In this document: positions 33,634 through 42,784 of the stretch, one piece after another
Numbering within the stretch: position 1 is the stretch's first letter
Layout of the letters: each line of letters opens with the position of its first letter
From: a virus
Direction: 5' to 3' (one strand)
Length of the DNA stretch: 64,000 bases
IMG/VR virus record: IMGVR_UViG_3300032268_001483
Location: 1-64,000 of that record
The notes under the pieces: generated by a model
Seen by the model: the letters and a program-made list of their open reading frames with translations, nothing else
Told to the model about the DNA's origin: nothing
Databases searched by the model: none
Translations under genes and position numbers: made by a program

Positions 33634-34839
33634 TCAAAAAACTAGAGGTAATTCTTCCCAGGAAGTAGTATAATTCTTTGAAAGAAAATCTCTTCTTGTC
33701 ATCCATTTTTGAGATTCTACTTTTGGGACTATTGCCTCCTCAAAACTTTCATAGATTAAACTTTCCTGTTTAATTTCCTGTGGACTTAAACTATGTAAGT
33801 TGATACCTGCCTTATAATACAATCTAAGTGGCATAGAATCTAAATAATAAGAAATTTGATTCCATATTTCCTTTATATCCGAGGTTTGTTCTAATAGTCT
33901 GAGTGTTACACTCCAAACAAAGTAATTTTCATCAAAACGATTAGTAGTTGCAAATAAAGTAACTTTATACGATGTTAAATTTTCTCTTACTAATTTTAGA
34001 TGACAATTTTCTAAGAATGTCCAAAAGGCATTTTTAACTTGTTCGTGCTCCCAAACTGTGCTACCGAAAGTTCTTGATGAAGTAATCATCTTTGGTTTTT
34101 TAAAGTTTGTTTGTACATCATAACAAAGACCACCATTTAACTCAAGCCAAGTTCTTAGTCCAGTAACGTGTAAAAACTTTCTGACTATACCTGGATCTAA
34201 TTTAGTAAAATCTACAACATTAATTACCTCTAACTTTTGCAATCTTTTCTTATAGTTCCTACCAATACCCCAGACTTCATCTATATCAATTTGTTTAAGT
34301 AATTGTATATCTATATCATAGTAAGAACAAACACCACCATATTCTTCTCTTTTCTTTTTAGAAATGAAATTGCAAAGTTTAGCTAAGGTTTTATTAGGAG
34401 CAACACCAATAGAAACTGGTATTCCAGTTTGTTTTTGAATTGTATCTTTAATTTTTTGACACTCTTCCCAAACTTTATCATCTGAAATATGACTTAAATC
34501 TAAAAAGGATTCATCAATAGAATATACTTCAACTTTTGGAACCAATCTTTTTAAGATAGTTGCAATTCTATCAGAGATATCACCATAAAGTGTATAGTTA
34601 GAAGAGAATTTTTTTATTTTGTCTTTGATGGTTTTATCTAATTTAAAAAGTGGCTGGCCCATCTTAATACCCATATCTTTTACTTCTTGACTTCTGGCAA
34701 TAATACAACCGTCATTATTAGATAATACGACGGTTGGTTTGGTGTCAAATTGAGGATCGAAAAGTCTTTCACAGGAGCAATAAAAATTATTGGCGTCGAT
34801 TATTGCTATTTTTTTATTTGATTTTATATGCTCAAACAT
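33634..34839 (-). CDS. umuC: Y-family DNA polymerase UmuC
   Basis: A 401-residue translesion polymerase. DANNFYCSCERLFDP at the start contains the catalytic Asp and the Phe-Tyr steric gate; NDGCIIARS is the next motif and YSIDESFLDLS the two-acid catalytic motif near residue 105. A helix-hairpin-helix thumb and little-finger domain complete it. Its start overlaps the umuD stop (TAATG), so the two are coupled as in cellular umuDC operons. Confidence 0.95.
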   Translation of the reverse strand: MFEHIKSNKKIAIIDANNFYCSCERLFDPQFDTKPTVVLSNNDGCIIARSQEVKDMGIKMGQPLFKLDKTIKDKIKKFSSNYTLYGDISDRIATILKRLVPKVEVYSIDESFLDLSHISDDKVWEECQKIKDTIQKQTGIPVSIGVAPNKTLAKLCNFISKKKREEYGGVCSYYDIDIQLLKQIDIDEVWGIGRNYKKRLQKLEVINVVDFTKLDPGIVRKFLHVTGLRTWLELNGGLCYDVQTNFKKPKMITSSRTFGSTVWEHEQVKNAFWTFLENCHLKLVRENLTSYKVTLFATTNRFDENYFVWSVTLRLLEQTSDIKEIWNQISYYLDSMPLRLYYKAGINLHSLSPQEIKQESLIYESFEEAIVPKVESQKWMTRRDFLSKNYTTSWEELPLVF

Positions 34840-35147
34840 TACTTTTTAATTTGTGATAATACCCAGGTGACTACTCCCCATACATTAGTTTGTGAATTAA
34901 ATTTTTCTAAAATAATATTATCTTCTTTAATTAGGACTAAATCATCTTGTGAGGGATTTAAGGATTTGTCTACTACTAAAATATCACCGGTTTTTGCACC
35001 ATATTTTGAGGTACCTTCATATTTAAAATAGTAAGTAGTGATAATATCTTTTGGAATTAATCGATTTAAGTCCAATCGATTTTGAACATAGTTTTCTGCG
35101 GGAGACCCAAATCCTGTTGTTTTAGTTTTGACTTCTAATTGTTCCAT
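34839..35147 (-). CDS. umuD: UmuD-like self-cleaving protein
   Basis: A 102-residue S24-type protein. GFGSPAENYVQNRLDLN at 12-28 matches the region after the UmuD cleavage site, Ser47 in EGTSKYG is the nucleophile and Lys82 in ILEKF the general base; TGDILVVD is the following strand. The Asp of the usual GDSM motif is a Thr here. The N-terminal arm is shorter than in E. coli UmuD. It overlaps umuC downstream and a helical gene upstream. Confidence 0.9.
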   Translation of the reverse strand: MEQLEVKTKTTGFGSPAENYVQNRLDLNRLIPKDIITTYYFKYEGTSKYGAKTGDILVVDKSLNPSQDDLVLIKEDNIILEKFNSQTNVWGVVTWVLSQIKK

Positions 35148-35347
35148 TTTTGTAATAATTGATCGATGTTGGTAATACAGTCATTAGCAAAAGCAAGTTC
35201 TTCGATTTGCTTTCTAAGTTCTTCCATAACCTGTGGATGCTCACCGATACCAGCAGCATTTGTAAGATAAACTTGAATTGTTTCTTCAGCTTCCGCAACT
35301 CTGGCTTCGTAGTGTTTTTTGGCGGCTTCTAATCTACTTAATTTCAT
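35135..35347 (-). CDS. Small coiled-coil protein upstream of umuD
   Basis: A 70-residue Ala/Glu-rich helical protein. Its last codons overlap the umuD start by 13 bases. Unknown; it heads the umuDC transcript, so it could modulate mutagenic repair or simply share the operon. Confidence 0.5.
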   Translation of the reverse strand: MKLSRLEAAKKHYEARVAEAEETIQVYLTNAAGIGEHPQVMEELRKQIEELAFANDCITNIDQLLQKWNN

Positions 35348-35448
35348 TTTTAATAAAGTATTTTCTTTTTTTTATAATACTGACACATTAAAGTTTAATA
35401 AATAAGGAGAGTTTTAGTATGATTTAATAAAAATAACCTTGAATTTTT

Positions 35449-35781
35449 ATGACAATTATTAGACTAATAAGCTATTTAGAGGATACCTCTAGAACACTAA
35501 GTGAATTTGGTGTAAACGTGGAAAGAATACCGATTAATACTGGAACAAGATTTCATAATAAATTAGGCGTCTCTTTCAATATTAAAATATTTAATCAAGA
35601 CTATTCAATTGGATTTTATCAAGAGACTATCGATAAAGAGAATTGGAAATTTTCAGAGACTAAGTTAAAATCTTGGTGCAAAAGAAATTCTGAAAAATAT
35701 TCATCAAAATCTTTATATTACTTATTGGAAAACTTCAAGACAATTAGTAGAAATCGAAAGATTAATCAAATATTGAAATGA
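35449..35781 (+). CDS. Hypothetical protein, 110 aa
   Basis: Basic protein with a beta-rich middle (VSFNIKIFNQDYSIGFYQE) and Lys-rich helical end. No family recognised. Followed by a hairpin terminator. Confidence 0.45.
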   Translation: MTIIRLISYLEDTSRTLSEFGVNVERIPINTGTRFHNKLGVSFNIKIFNQDYSIGFYQETIDKENWKFSETKLKSWCKRNSEKYSSKSLYYLLENFKTISRNRKINQILK

Positions 35782-35783
35782 AA

Positions 35784-35813
35784 AAAATCCATCTTTTTAT
35801 CGATGGATTTTAG
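35784..35813. terminator. Hairpin terminator, strongest for the minus strand
   Basis: AAAATCCATC (35784-35793) pairs with GATGGATTTT (35802-35811). The A run on the left gives a T run for minus-strand transcripts. Confidence 0.65.
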
Positions 35814-35830
35814 AGAGAAAAAAAAAATAA

Positions 35831-35851
35831 ATGAAACACTTAAAACCTTAA
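35831..35851 (+). pseudogene. Remnant start of a tagged gene (MKHLKP, then stop)
   Basis: ATG AAA CAC TTA AAA is identical in sequence to the first five codons of the tagged gene at 3899, but is followed by CCT TAA. It looks like the stub of a deleted tagged gene, overlapping the end of the dehydratase gene on the other strand. Confidence 0.4.
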
Positions 35852-36102
35852 ATCTTTTCGATTTCTTCAACAAGTTCGAAATCTTTTTTTGTAATTATAT
35901 CACCTCTATCGTGAGTTGTTGTTTTTACTTCAACAGTATTATAATTAATTATTATAGTTGGATGATGTTTTAATTCGCTAGCAATTTTAGCTACTTTATT
36001 TACAAAGTCGATTGATGAGTCAAAATCTCCAAATTCAAATTTTTTATAAAGGTAGTTATTAATTTCTAACCAATCGTTTTGGATTTGTGAAAATCTTTTC
36101 AT
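35848..36102 (-). CDS. Pterin-4a-carbinolamine dehydratase
   Basis: About 84 residues from the ATG at 36102; the frame upstream to 36204 is AT-rich, hydrophobic and unlike the family. WLEINNYLYKKFEF, then ELKHHP at 43-48, then VEVKTTTHDRGDIITKKD match the PCD/DCoH family, whose usual length is about 95-105. PCD dehydrates 4a-hydroxy-tetrahydropterin, and relatives may serve molybdopterin or folate metabolism. In the phage its role is unknown. GG before the last motif is GD here. Confidence 0.85.
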   Translation of the reverse strand: MKRFSQIQNDWLEINNYLYKKFEFGDFDSSIDFVNKVAKIASELKHHPTIIINYNTVEVKTTTHDRGDIITKKDFELVEEIEKI

Positions 36103-36222
36103 ATCTTTATATATTGAAATATAAAAGGTCACAATATCTATTTTGAAAAATAAATTATAAAAAATTTCGATTTTATAAAGTATTTTATTATCTTTACATA
36201 ACAAACATTAAAACAAAAAAAT

Positions 36223-36573
36223 ATGAACTTAATATTAATCGATTTGAAACAATATAATCATCCTAAATTAAAGGAATTAGCTGAACATTTTGATTTTAAT
36301 GCTGAATCTTTAGTTTTGTTCAAAGATAATGGTGTTGCAAAAATATGGGTTGATTTAGATACTAAAGATGTAGTTACTTTTACTATAAAAAAAGATAACA
36401 CTATTAGATTGGGTGACCAGTTTATGGAAAAACTTCTCTCTTTGAAAGCCTTTGAATTACCAAAAAAACCTAAATCCCTTTCTTTAGATTCTATATTAGA
36501 AAAAATATCTAATCTTGGAATTAACTCACTAACAACTGATGAGAAAAATTATCTCGATAATTTAAATAAATAA
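36223..36573 (+). CDS. Hypothetical protein, 116 aa
   Basis: Beta-rich N-terminal half, helical C-terminal half with two predicted short helices. Not recognised. TATCTTTA, similar to a host -7 box, lies about 30 bases upstream, so it could be early. Confidence 0.4.
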   Translation: MNLILIDLKQYNHPKLKELAEHFDFNAESLVLFKDNGVAKIWVDLDTKDVVTFTIKKDNTIRLGDQFMEKLLSLKAFELPKKPKSLSLDSILEKISNLGINSLTTDEKNYLDNLNK

Positions 36574-36594
36574 AAATAAAAAATCAGTAAAAAA

Positions 36595-36625
36595 TTGTTT
36601 AATTAAATTTTAATCACTATATTTG
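36595..36625 (+). promoter_or_regulatory. Host-type (Bacteroidota) promoter
   Basis: TTG (36595-36597), 20 bases, TATATTTG (36618-36625), 28 bases upstream of the ATG at 36654. Confidence 0.7.
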
Positions 36626-36653
36626 TACTATTAAATTGTAAAAAAAAAAAATT

Positions 36654-36845
36654 ATGAAATCAATAAAATTCACCAATCGCGAAAAACTTTTACTACACAT
36701 TACTAATTTAGTAATTGGATTCTTTATATTCTACTTAATGGGTATATTAACTATATCTGGCTCTTTTTTATTGTTAGTAACCGTTTTATTGAGTACGGAA
36801 TTGGGATTTTTTTTACTTCAAAAAAATAAAAAAATGAATCAGTAG
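36654..36845 (+). CDS. Small membrane protein, 63 aa
   Basis: Basic start then two hydrophobic helices (about 13-32 and 34-54) and a Lys-rich tail. Host-type promoter and terminator make it an independent, probably early, unit. Function unknown. Confidence 0.5.
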   Translation: MKSIKFTNREKLLLHITNLVIGFFIFYLMGILTISGSFLLLVTVLLSTELGFFLLQKNKKMNQ

Positions 36846-36880
36846 ACACCCAACAAATAAAAAAAAAATTAAAAATCAAA

Positions 36881-36915
36881 AAAAATCAAAAAATCAATTT
36901 TTTGATTTTTTTTTT
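36881..36915 (+). terminator. AT-only hairpin terminator
   Basis: A 14-bp inverted repeat (36881-36894 with 36897-36910) made almost only of A/T, ending in a T run. Weak thermodynamically but well placed. Confidence 0.5.
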
Positions 36916-36926
36916 GTTATATATAG
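36913..36926 (+). promoter_or_regulatory. Phage-type promoter element with long leader
   Basis: TTTGTTATATATAG; the next ATG is 78 bases downstream at 37004, so this transcript has an unusually long untranslated leader. Confidence 0.5.
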
Positions 36927-37003
36927 ATTATAAACCTTCAGGGAGAATTTAAAAATTTATTATCTTGAAAGTTTAATAAAATAACAAAAAAAAAAATTAT
37001 ATC

Positions 37004-37711
37004 ATGAAACATCTAAAAACCTATGAATCATTTAATTATGATGTTTATTCATTGAATGAAGAGGAAGAAATACTCGGTTTTCTTAAAAAAGTTGGATCTA
37101 CGATTGCTAGCGCATTCTCTTCTGTCGTGAATTTTTTCAAGAAAATGTTTAGTAAACTATTCACTTTCAACGTATCTGCTTATAAAGCAAAAGCAGAAAA
37201 ACTTGTAGAAGACGTTCAAAAGACTGAACAGTGGAAAAAATTCATCGAATCTATGGTCGGTAAATTAAGTTCTGAGCAAGTAGCAAATCTTGAGTCAACT
37301 GTCAAAACTACACAATTTTCAGAGACAGAATGTGAAAATATGGGAGAGGCAGTTAAATCACTCACAGGCGCACAAGAAAAAGTTGAAGAAGTAACAGAAA
37401 AATTGAGATCTGGGCTCATCACAGAAAGCAGAGGATATTATTTGCTTAGAGAGGCACAAGAACAAAAAGAAGATGCTGAAAAACAATTGAGACAGGAAAT
37501 TGAGAAAAAGATGGGTAAACTTCAGGCTGGTGTCTTCATAACTGGTCTTTCAGCTTTCATTGTGACTACTATTGGTCTTTTATCAGGTAGTTTTGCAGTT
37601 GCGGTAATCGGAGCAGGTGTATTAGTTGCTGGTCTTATAGCTGCAGCTATAGCTGCTGTTGCAATTGTAGCAAAGGGCGCAAAAACAGGTGAGTTACCAA
37701 GAGGTTTGTAA
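37004..37711 (+). CDS. Tagged membrane-active protein, 235 aa
   Basis: Begins MKHLKTYESFNYD, then an acidic EEEE patch, then an amphipathic stretch (GFLKKVGSTIASAFSSVVNFF, continuing to residue 50), a helical coiled middle and a long hydrophobic pair of helices near 175-225 (AGLIAAAIAAVAIVAKGAK at the end). This layout would suit a protein that inserts into a membrane after delivery. Ends at a very strong terminator. Confidence 0.65.
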   Translation: MKHLKTYESFNYDVYSLNEEEEILGFLKKVGSTIASAFSSVVNFFKKMFSKLFTFNVSAYKAKAEKLVEDVQKTEQWKKFIESMVGKLSSEQVANLESTVKTTQFSETECENMGEAVKSLTGAQEKVEEVTEKLRSGLITESRGYYLLREAQEQKEDAEKQLRQEIEKKMGKLQAGVFITGLSAFIVTTIGLLSGSFAVAVIGAGVLVAGLIAAAIAAVAIVAKGAKTGELPRGL

Positions 37712-37749
37712 ATTAATTTGACTTTAATAATAAATTAATTACAGTAAAT

Positions 37750-37786
37750 AAAAAGAATAAAAGGGAATTACCCTTTTATTCTTTTT
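37750..37786. terminator. Strong bidirectional terminator (16-bp stem)
   Basis: Positions 37750-37765 pair perfectly with 37771-37786 around a 5-base loop; A run before, T run after. Confidence 0.9.
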
Positions 37787-37796
37787 AATTTAAAAT

Positions 37797-37811
37797 TTAA
37801 ATATATAATAA
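37797..37811 (+). promoter_or_regulatory. Phage-type promoter element
   Basis: TTAAATATATAATAAA-like sequence, about 17 bases upstream of the ATG at 37828. Confidence 0.5.
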
Positions 37812-37827
37812 AATTATATGTTTAATA

Positions 37828-38346
37828 ATGAATTTCCTAAACTTTCTCTTAAACAACTCAGTTTTTTTGCTAGGATTAGCCACTTTGACAAAAGCTGTAT
37901 GGGAATATTCTCAAAAAAGAAGATTCGAAAAGGATCTTTTTCTACACCAACAGTTAGAAAGATTCTTCGCCATTGAAGAAGTTCAAGTTGTACATAGAAT
38001 TTTAGATTGGAACTCTATGAAAGTCACCTATCAATGCACTGACTACTATTTAGATGATGCAATTATCCTTGAAGGTATCAAAACTCACGATAAGAAAAAT
38101 AAGTTCAGTGAGAGGGAAGTCATGATTAGAAAAATATTCGATAGATACTTTGACGAATTGAATCACCTTATTATTCTTAAAGACTGTAATTTAATAGATG
38201 AAAAAAATCTTAGAAGATTCTTAAGATATTGGATTGATATACTTAGAGGTTCTAAGAAAAACAAATCGGACATAGTTATAACTTCTATACACCAATATTT
38301 AACATTCTATGATTATAAAGAAGTTAAAAAATTTATTCTAAAGTAA
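37828..38346 (+). CDS. Membrane-anchored hypothetical protein, 172 aa
   Basis: An N-terminal hydrophobic anchor (residues 3-22) followed by a basic-acidic helical cytoplasmic domain. The layout recalls DUF4760-type membrane proteins, but I am not certain. No tag. Convergent with a small tagged gene with no gap. Confidence 0.45.
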   Translation: MNFLNFLLNNSVFLLGLATLTKAVWEYSQKRRFEKDLFLHQQLERFFAIEEVQVVHRILDWNSMKVTYQCTDYYLDDAIILEGIKTHDKKNKFSEREVMIRKIFDRYFDELNHLIILKDCNLIDEKNLRRFLRYWIDILRGSKKNKSDIVITSIHQYLTFYDYKEVKKFILK

Positions 38347-38529
38347 TTAATTCTTTCCGAGTTTTTCCTGAGCCATTTCTATAAGTTCAGGAAGTGAGTA
38401 ACCGTCATAATGACCGCTTTCTTGCCACCCATAAGCTAATTCAAGTACCTCTTTTGATGGTTCTTTTTTTGATGACCTCTTTTTTTCTTGTTCGTTTTCA
38501 AATACTTTAAATGATTTCAAATTTTTCAT
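38347..38529 (-). CDS. Small tagged protein, 60 aa
   Basis: Begins MKNLKSFKVFENEQEKKR. The rest contains ELAYGWQESGHYDGYSLPEL and is mainly helical. It is last in a minus-strand run of three tagged genes. Confidence 0.6.
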   Translation of the reverse strand: MKNLKSFKVFENEQEKKRSSKKEPSKEVLELAYGWQESGHYDGYSLPELIEMAQEKLGKN

Positions 38530-38545
38530 ATTTTTATAATTTTTA

Positions 38546-40174
38546 TTAACTTATAAATCTTATAACAAAAGTTCTAAACATTTCTAAGTCACTATTCAAT
38601 TTTCCCAAATCTTCACTCATTATTGAGTTTATAAAACTATCAGTATGATAAGTATATCCACACAAATTGTTAATTACACGTCTTATATATGCAAATTTTC
38701 GACTACCGTTAAATCCTGCTCTGATAGAATTAATTTTATAAAACAAAAATTCAGTATCATCAAAGGTATTTATTTCCTTCTTTTTAAGAATTTCATAAAA
38801 TTCGTTGAAAACTGCTTTCAATTTATCAACAAACTCGATATAAACTTTAGGATTATTTTCATTTGGCGAAGGCAACGAATTATTTGATGCCCTTTCCTTA
38901 ACAGATTTCTTGAATGTGTCAATACAATTTTCAAATTCTAAACTAAAGTTATTATTATTAGATATTCTAGTTTTGATAAGATTTATTAAATACCTTTGAT
39001 AATATTCTTTATCATCATCATCGATGAATAAATATAAATAATTTACGAATTGATTGAAATCATTAGTACTACCTGAGAGTGCAAAAGCTAATGCCTTTGG
39101 ACCACCACACATTTTTAGGACCGCACCTTTAAGATTCTTCAACTCTGGGTCGATTTGGACTCTTTTAGAAATTTCTTCGATGTATCTATTAATGTTTTTA
39201 GATTTAATCTGTTGGTCAGTCATAAGAGCAAGTGCTCCCTTTTTTCCAACTTCTCTTTCTTTTGAAGTATCACTCTTTTTTTTGTAGTCAGACTTTTGCA
39301 AATCTAGGTAATTCAAGACAATAGCAAAACTAGCTTTTTTGATTAGTGGTTCTATGTCACGATGTATTTCGACTTTCAAATATTGGTTCAAAATTCCATT
39401 CCATAGATAAGGATTCACTTCTTTGACAATATTTTCTTTAGTTTTTATTGGCTTAACTAGATAGGGTTCACCCGAATAATTATTAGTACTTGAAATTTGC
39501 CAACTACAATTACCATATTTTTTCCACTCATATCCAGAGGGTGACGAACCACAATATGAATTCTGTATCATATAAACACCATATTCTCTGTATACGGTTG
39601 CTATAAGGAGACTACCCCCGTTTTCTAATTTTATCAAAACTTTATCTCCAGTTTTCAACTCACTTAAGTCCATTAAACTAAGTGTTTTTACTTTTGTATA
39701 GTTTTCTATATTATCAGTGTTCTGAGCTTCCCTTATACTTCCATCAACACCAGTATATGTGATATAATTACCTTTAGTGTCAAACCAAAATTTTATCCAT
39801 TTCAAATTTTTTACTGATGACGGCTGAACACCGGTTCCTTTACAATTAGGGCACTCTACCATTCTTGTGCCGCTACCCCAGTTTCTTTTAATCTTACCCT
39901 GTTGACAGAATTCTCCCCTAATACCATTCTCGAATAACCCGAAACTTTCTGCTTCACAAGGCTCATCCTCATAGTTGATATTTAATTCGAGTGCCTTTTT
40001 AAAAGGTAAATATTGAAAAAAATCATCAGAAAATTGTGACATAGGAAAATCTATCCTACTTGCAATATTTTTTAGTTGATATAGGAATTGTTCCTTTCCG
40101 GTTGGAGAAAGAAATTTCATTGTTTTTCCTAAAATCTGAGATTCAAATGCTTCAAATAACTTTAAATATTTCAT
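38546..40174 (-). CDS. Tagged protein, 542 aa, with Cys pair
   Basis: Begins MKYLKLFEAFESQ. Around residue 110 lies ECPNCKGTG, a single DnaJ-like Cys-x-x-Cys-x-Gly-x-Gly repeat that may bind metal with the nearby Cys of EFCQQGK. After it comes a beta region and a long helical C-terminus. Start overlaps the stop of the upstream tagged gene (ATGA). Function unknown. Confidence 0.6.
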   Translation of the reverse strand: MKYLKLFEAFESQILGKTMKFLSPTGKEQFLYQLKNIASRIDFPMSQFSDDFFQYLPFKKALELNINYEDEPCEAESFGLFENGIRGEFCQQGKIKRNWGSGTRMVECPNCKGTGVQPSSVKNLKWIKFWFDTKGNYITYTGVDGSIREAQNTDNIENYTKVKTLSLMDLSELKTGDKVLIKLENGGSLLIATVYREYGVYMIQNSYCGSSPSGYEWKKYGNCSWQISSTNNYSGEPYLVKPIKTKENIVKEVNPYLWNGILNQYLKVEIHRDIEPLIKKASFAIVLNYLDLQKSDYKKKSDTSKEREVGKKGALALMTDQQIKSKNINRYIEEISKRVQIDPELKNLKGAVLKMCGGPKALAFALSGSTNDFNQFVNYLYLFIDDDDKEYYQRYLINLIKTRISNNNNFSLEFENCIDTFKKSVKERASNNSLPSPNENNPKVYIEFVDKLKAVFNEFYEILKKKEINTFDDTEFLFYKINSIRAGFNGSRKFAYIRRVINNLCGYTYHTDSFINSIMSEDLGKLNSDLEMFRTFVIRFIS

Positions 40175-41856
40175 ATTACTGGTCCAATTGTTTCTATTTT
40201 AATTCCCTTAGATTTAAGTGAATTAATATAATTCTTGTTTTCTTTTCCTGATGCTAAATCACCAGAAATAACTATTTTCTTAAGTTTCAATCCTTCAACA
40301 ATACCTTTGAATTCAATGAAATCTACCGTATAAATTAAGTGTAATTCCTCTAAATTTTTGAATACCGAAATATCTCTTCCTTCCAGTTCACAATTTATAA
40401 ATTCTAGTGATTTTATATTTGGGCAATTTTGATTCAGATCAGATAAAATTTCATTTTTAAATTGACATTTATCAAATGAGAATGTATTTGATTTCAAGTT
40501 TTTGAATGGATCTAAACTATTTAATTTCAAATATCTAAATCGGGTAATTTTTGGATCCAATTTCAAATCAAAAAAGTTTTGAGGCAACATAGTTGTATCT
40601 ATATTCATTTCCTCAATTCTTGCTTTTGGTGATATAATACATTGTGACCAATCTGAATCTTGAGCGAATGTTATTGATTTTGCATTAATACCAATTAGTT
40701 TTCTTCTTTTGATTCCGAGTCTGTCCATATAAGGATCATCTATATAATTTATATCTTCTGGTATATCAGGTGAGAATATATACGTATCGGCTCCTCCTCC
40801 TGTTGATGACTCCATTCCTGTGTACTTTTGAATTATCTCATTCATCAATAACTGCATTCTATCCGGATAAGCTCTATCAAAATATAATCGAAACTTTTTA
40901 TCATCTTTAGATTGAGGCATATCGATATTTCTAATCATCATTCTACTCAAAGGCAATTGTTCAGAAATCAGTACACCTTTAGAATCCAAAATTGGACTAT
41001 CAAAAATTAAGAAAGCCGGAACAGAATTTGGATCGAAGACATTTCCCATAACTTGAGTTCTATATCCACCTCTATACAAATGTTGACAAGAACCATAAAA
41101 TCTCGAAACAGACATATTTAAAATATCTTTTGCATTATGTTTAATAGAAAGGAACATATCTCTAGCATATACATCGACTTCTACAAGGTAACTATCACCA
41201 CCAAAATCTTCCTTAGAAGCAGAAATTACTCTCAACACTTCGCCAGAAGAGAATTTGAAAGCATCAACTGTTTTATCAGGATATAATCTATTATAATCTT
41301 CTACAAATCCATTAATATTTACTAAGTTTTTCGAGAAAATAATCTCATCTTTCTCTCTTTTTCTTTTTATTGGTTTCTTAGTTTCTTCATCAAGTATAGG
41401 TCTACCACTTTCATCTCTAATCATGATTTCGTCAGCTTGAGTTTCACTCATAGATATTTTTTTAAAAATATTTTCTGAAAGAACTGAGATTTGATTAATT
41501 GTTGGTTTATGTATATCAAAATTATTTAAAATTTTTCTAAACTTATCATTATCGTTTTTGATTAAGTCTAAATCTATAGATTTTTCTAAACACTGTTTGA
41601 ATTGATTCGGTAGTCCACCAAAGAATTCATATACAACATCTAATCTAGCACTAAAAAAGGTAGAAAGAGCTTTGATCTTATCTTCTTCTGTCAATTTCCA
41701 TTTACCTTGTATAATATTATCGGTTGCTTCGATTTCTTCTAAATCTAAAATCCTTTCACCCCAGAGAGCTTTCACTACTTCTTTTTGTGGTGGTAAAATA
41801 GAATCTCCGATTTTAGCCTCGCTTAAAAATTTTTCTCGAGATTTAATCCACTTCAT
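40171..41856 (-). CDS. Tagged protein with Ser-Cys module and leucine-rich repeats
   Basis: A 561-residue protein. The start MKWIKSREKFLSEAK is a tag ending in L-S-E-A. Residues about 197-330 hold a divergent copy of the module seen at 4329 and 46308: FSSGEVLRVI, a GSCQH motif in place of NSCM, SRMMIRNID and RLYFDRAYPDR. The last 130 residues look like leucine-rich repeats (LKSLEFINCELEGRD, NLEELHLIYTVD). The combination could be a catalytic module with a binding domain. First gene of the three-gene tagged operon. Confidence 0.6.
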   Translation of the reverse strand: MKWIKSREKFLSEAKIGDSILPPQKEVVKALWGERILDLEEIEATDNIIQGKWKLTEEDKIKALSTFFSARLDVVYEFFGGLPNQFKQCLEKSIDLDLIKNDNDKFRKILNNFDIHKPTINQISVLSENIFKKISMSETQADEIMIRDESGRPILDEETKKPIKRKREKDEIIFSKNLVNINGFVEDYNRLYPDKTVDAFKFSSGEVLRVISASKEDFGGDSYLVEVDVYARDMFLSIKHNAKDILNMSVSRFYGSCQHLYRGGYRTQVMGNVFDPNSVPAFLIFDSPILDSKGVLISEQLPLSRMMIRNIDMPQSKDDKKFRLYFDRAYPDRMQLLMNEIIQKYTGMESSTGGGADTYIFSPDIPEDINYIDDPYMDRLGIKRRKLIGINAKSITFAQDSDWSQCIISPKARIEEMNIDTTMLPQNFFDLKLDPKITRFRYLKLNSLDPFKNLKSNTFSFDKCQFKNEILSDLNQNCPNIKSLEFINCELEGRDISVFKNLEELHLIYTVDFIEFKGIVEGLKLKKIVISGDLASGKENKNYINSLKSKGIKIETIGPVI

Positions 41857-41877
41857 TTTTATTATTTGAATTTAATT

Positions 41878-41889
41878 CTATATATTAAA
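41878..41889 (-). promoter_or_regulatory. Phage-type promoter element
   Basis: TTTAATATATAG followed by AATTAAATTCAAAT and the ATG at 41856. Confidence 0.6.
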
Positions 41890-41910
41890 TTATTTTTTTC
41901 AAAACTTGTA

Positions 41911-41922
41911 TTTTTATATATA
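41911..41922 (+). promoter_or_regulatory. Phage-type promoter element, leaderless configuration
   Basis: TTTTTATATATA ends 5 bases before the ATG at 41928. Confidence 0.6.
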
Positions 41923-41927
41923 CATCT

Positions 41928-42743
41928 ATGAATATTAGAAAACTATCAGATAAAAAACCTAAAATATTATTATTTCAGGGTTCTCCAAGGAAAATTGATT
42001 CCTGCGCAAATCAAAAATCTAAATCAGAACGAGTTATAGAATACATTTTAGATAAATGGATGCCCTTTGTAAACTTCCAAGTCATTGATTTAGGTATCAG
42101 TGATGTCAGAATACAACCCTGTAAAGGTTGTGTATCAACTGCTAACGGAATGCATTGTCATTGGCACTGTGATTGCTTTGCCAAAGGAATGGAAGAAAAT
42201 CCGGATTTAATGCACGAAGCTGATATCTACACCAAATTAGAGGAATGTGATGGATTCATCGTTGTTTCACCAGTTCACTGGTATTCAGTATCTTCACAAG
42301 TAAAAGCTATGTTTGATAGATTAGTTTGTGCTAACTTAACTTTGACTAAAGAACAAGCTAGAGAAATATTCGGAAAAGGTAATACCAAAAATTCAGATTT
42401 AACTGGTAGAGCAGAATTATCAGGTAAATATAAACACTTACTAAAAAATCATTTAGAAGGGAAATGGGCAGGATTCATAGTTCACGGTGATAATGGAGCC
42501 AATGATTATGGTAATAATCCGCCTGATATTGGAGACCAGTTTTGGTCTGTGAGAAATAATGTAATGCCACTTGTTTATCAATGTAGATTTTCGGGAATCA
42601 ATTGTCCAGATGACCTAGTTGAGGCAATTTATATGAATGAGGGAATGCCTTATTATCAAGCTAATTTGTCACCATTGGATCAGTTATTTGAATTATCAGA
42701 TGGTGTTGTAGAGAGAATGATAGATTATATTAATAATTTTTAG
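41928..42743 (+). CDS. NAD(P)H-dependent oxidoreductase-like flavoprotein
   Basis: A 271-residue flavodoxin-fold protein. FQGSPRKIDSCANQKS near the start is the FMN phosphate loop, IQPCKGCVSTANG is the Cys-rich segment typical of NADPH-dependent FMN reductases, and VVSPVHWYSVSSQVKAMFDRL is the second flavin loop. It has an insertion with MHCHWHCDCF, an unusual Cys/His cluster that may bind metal. Second flavodoxin-fold gene in the window, on its own leaderless-type promoter. Substrate unknown. Confidence 0.8.
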   Translation: MNIRKLSDKKPKILLFQGSPRKIDSCANQKSKSERVIEYILDKWMPFVNFQVIDLGISDVRIQPCKGCVSTANGMHCHWHCDCFAKGMEENPDLMHEADIYTKLEECDGFIVVSPVHWYSVSSQVKAMFDRLVCANLTLTKEQAREIFGKGNTKNSDLTGRAELSGKYKHLLKNHLEGKWAGFIVHGDNGANDYGNNPPDIGDQFWSVRNNVMPLVYQCRFSGINCPDDLVEAIYMNEGMPYYQANLSPLDQLFELSDGVVERMIDYINNF

Positions 42744-42751
42744 TTTACTAA

Positions 42752-42764
42752 AATAATATATACT
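42752..42764 (+). promoter_or_regulatory. Phage-type promoter element
   Basis: AATAATATATACT, about 20 bases upstream of the ATG at 42785. Confidence 0.55.
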
Positions 42765-42784
42765 TAAAATTAAATATTTAAATT

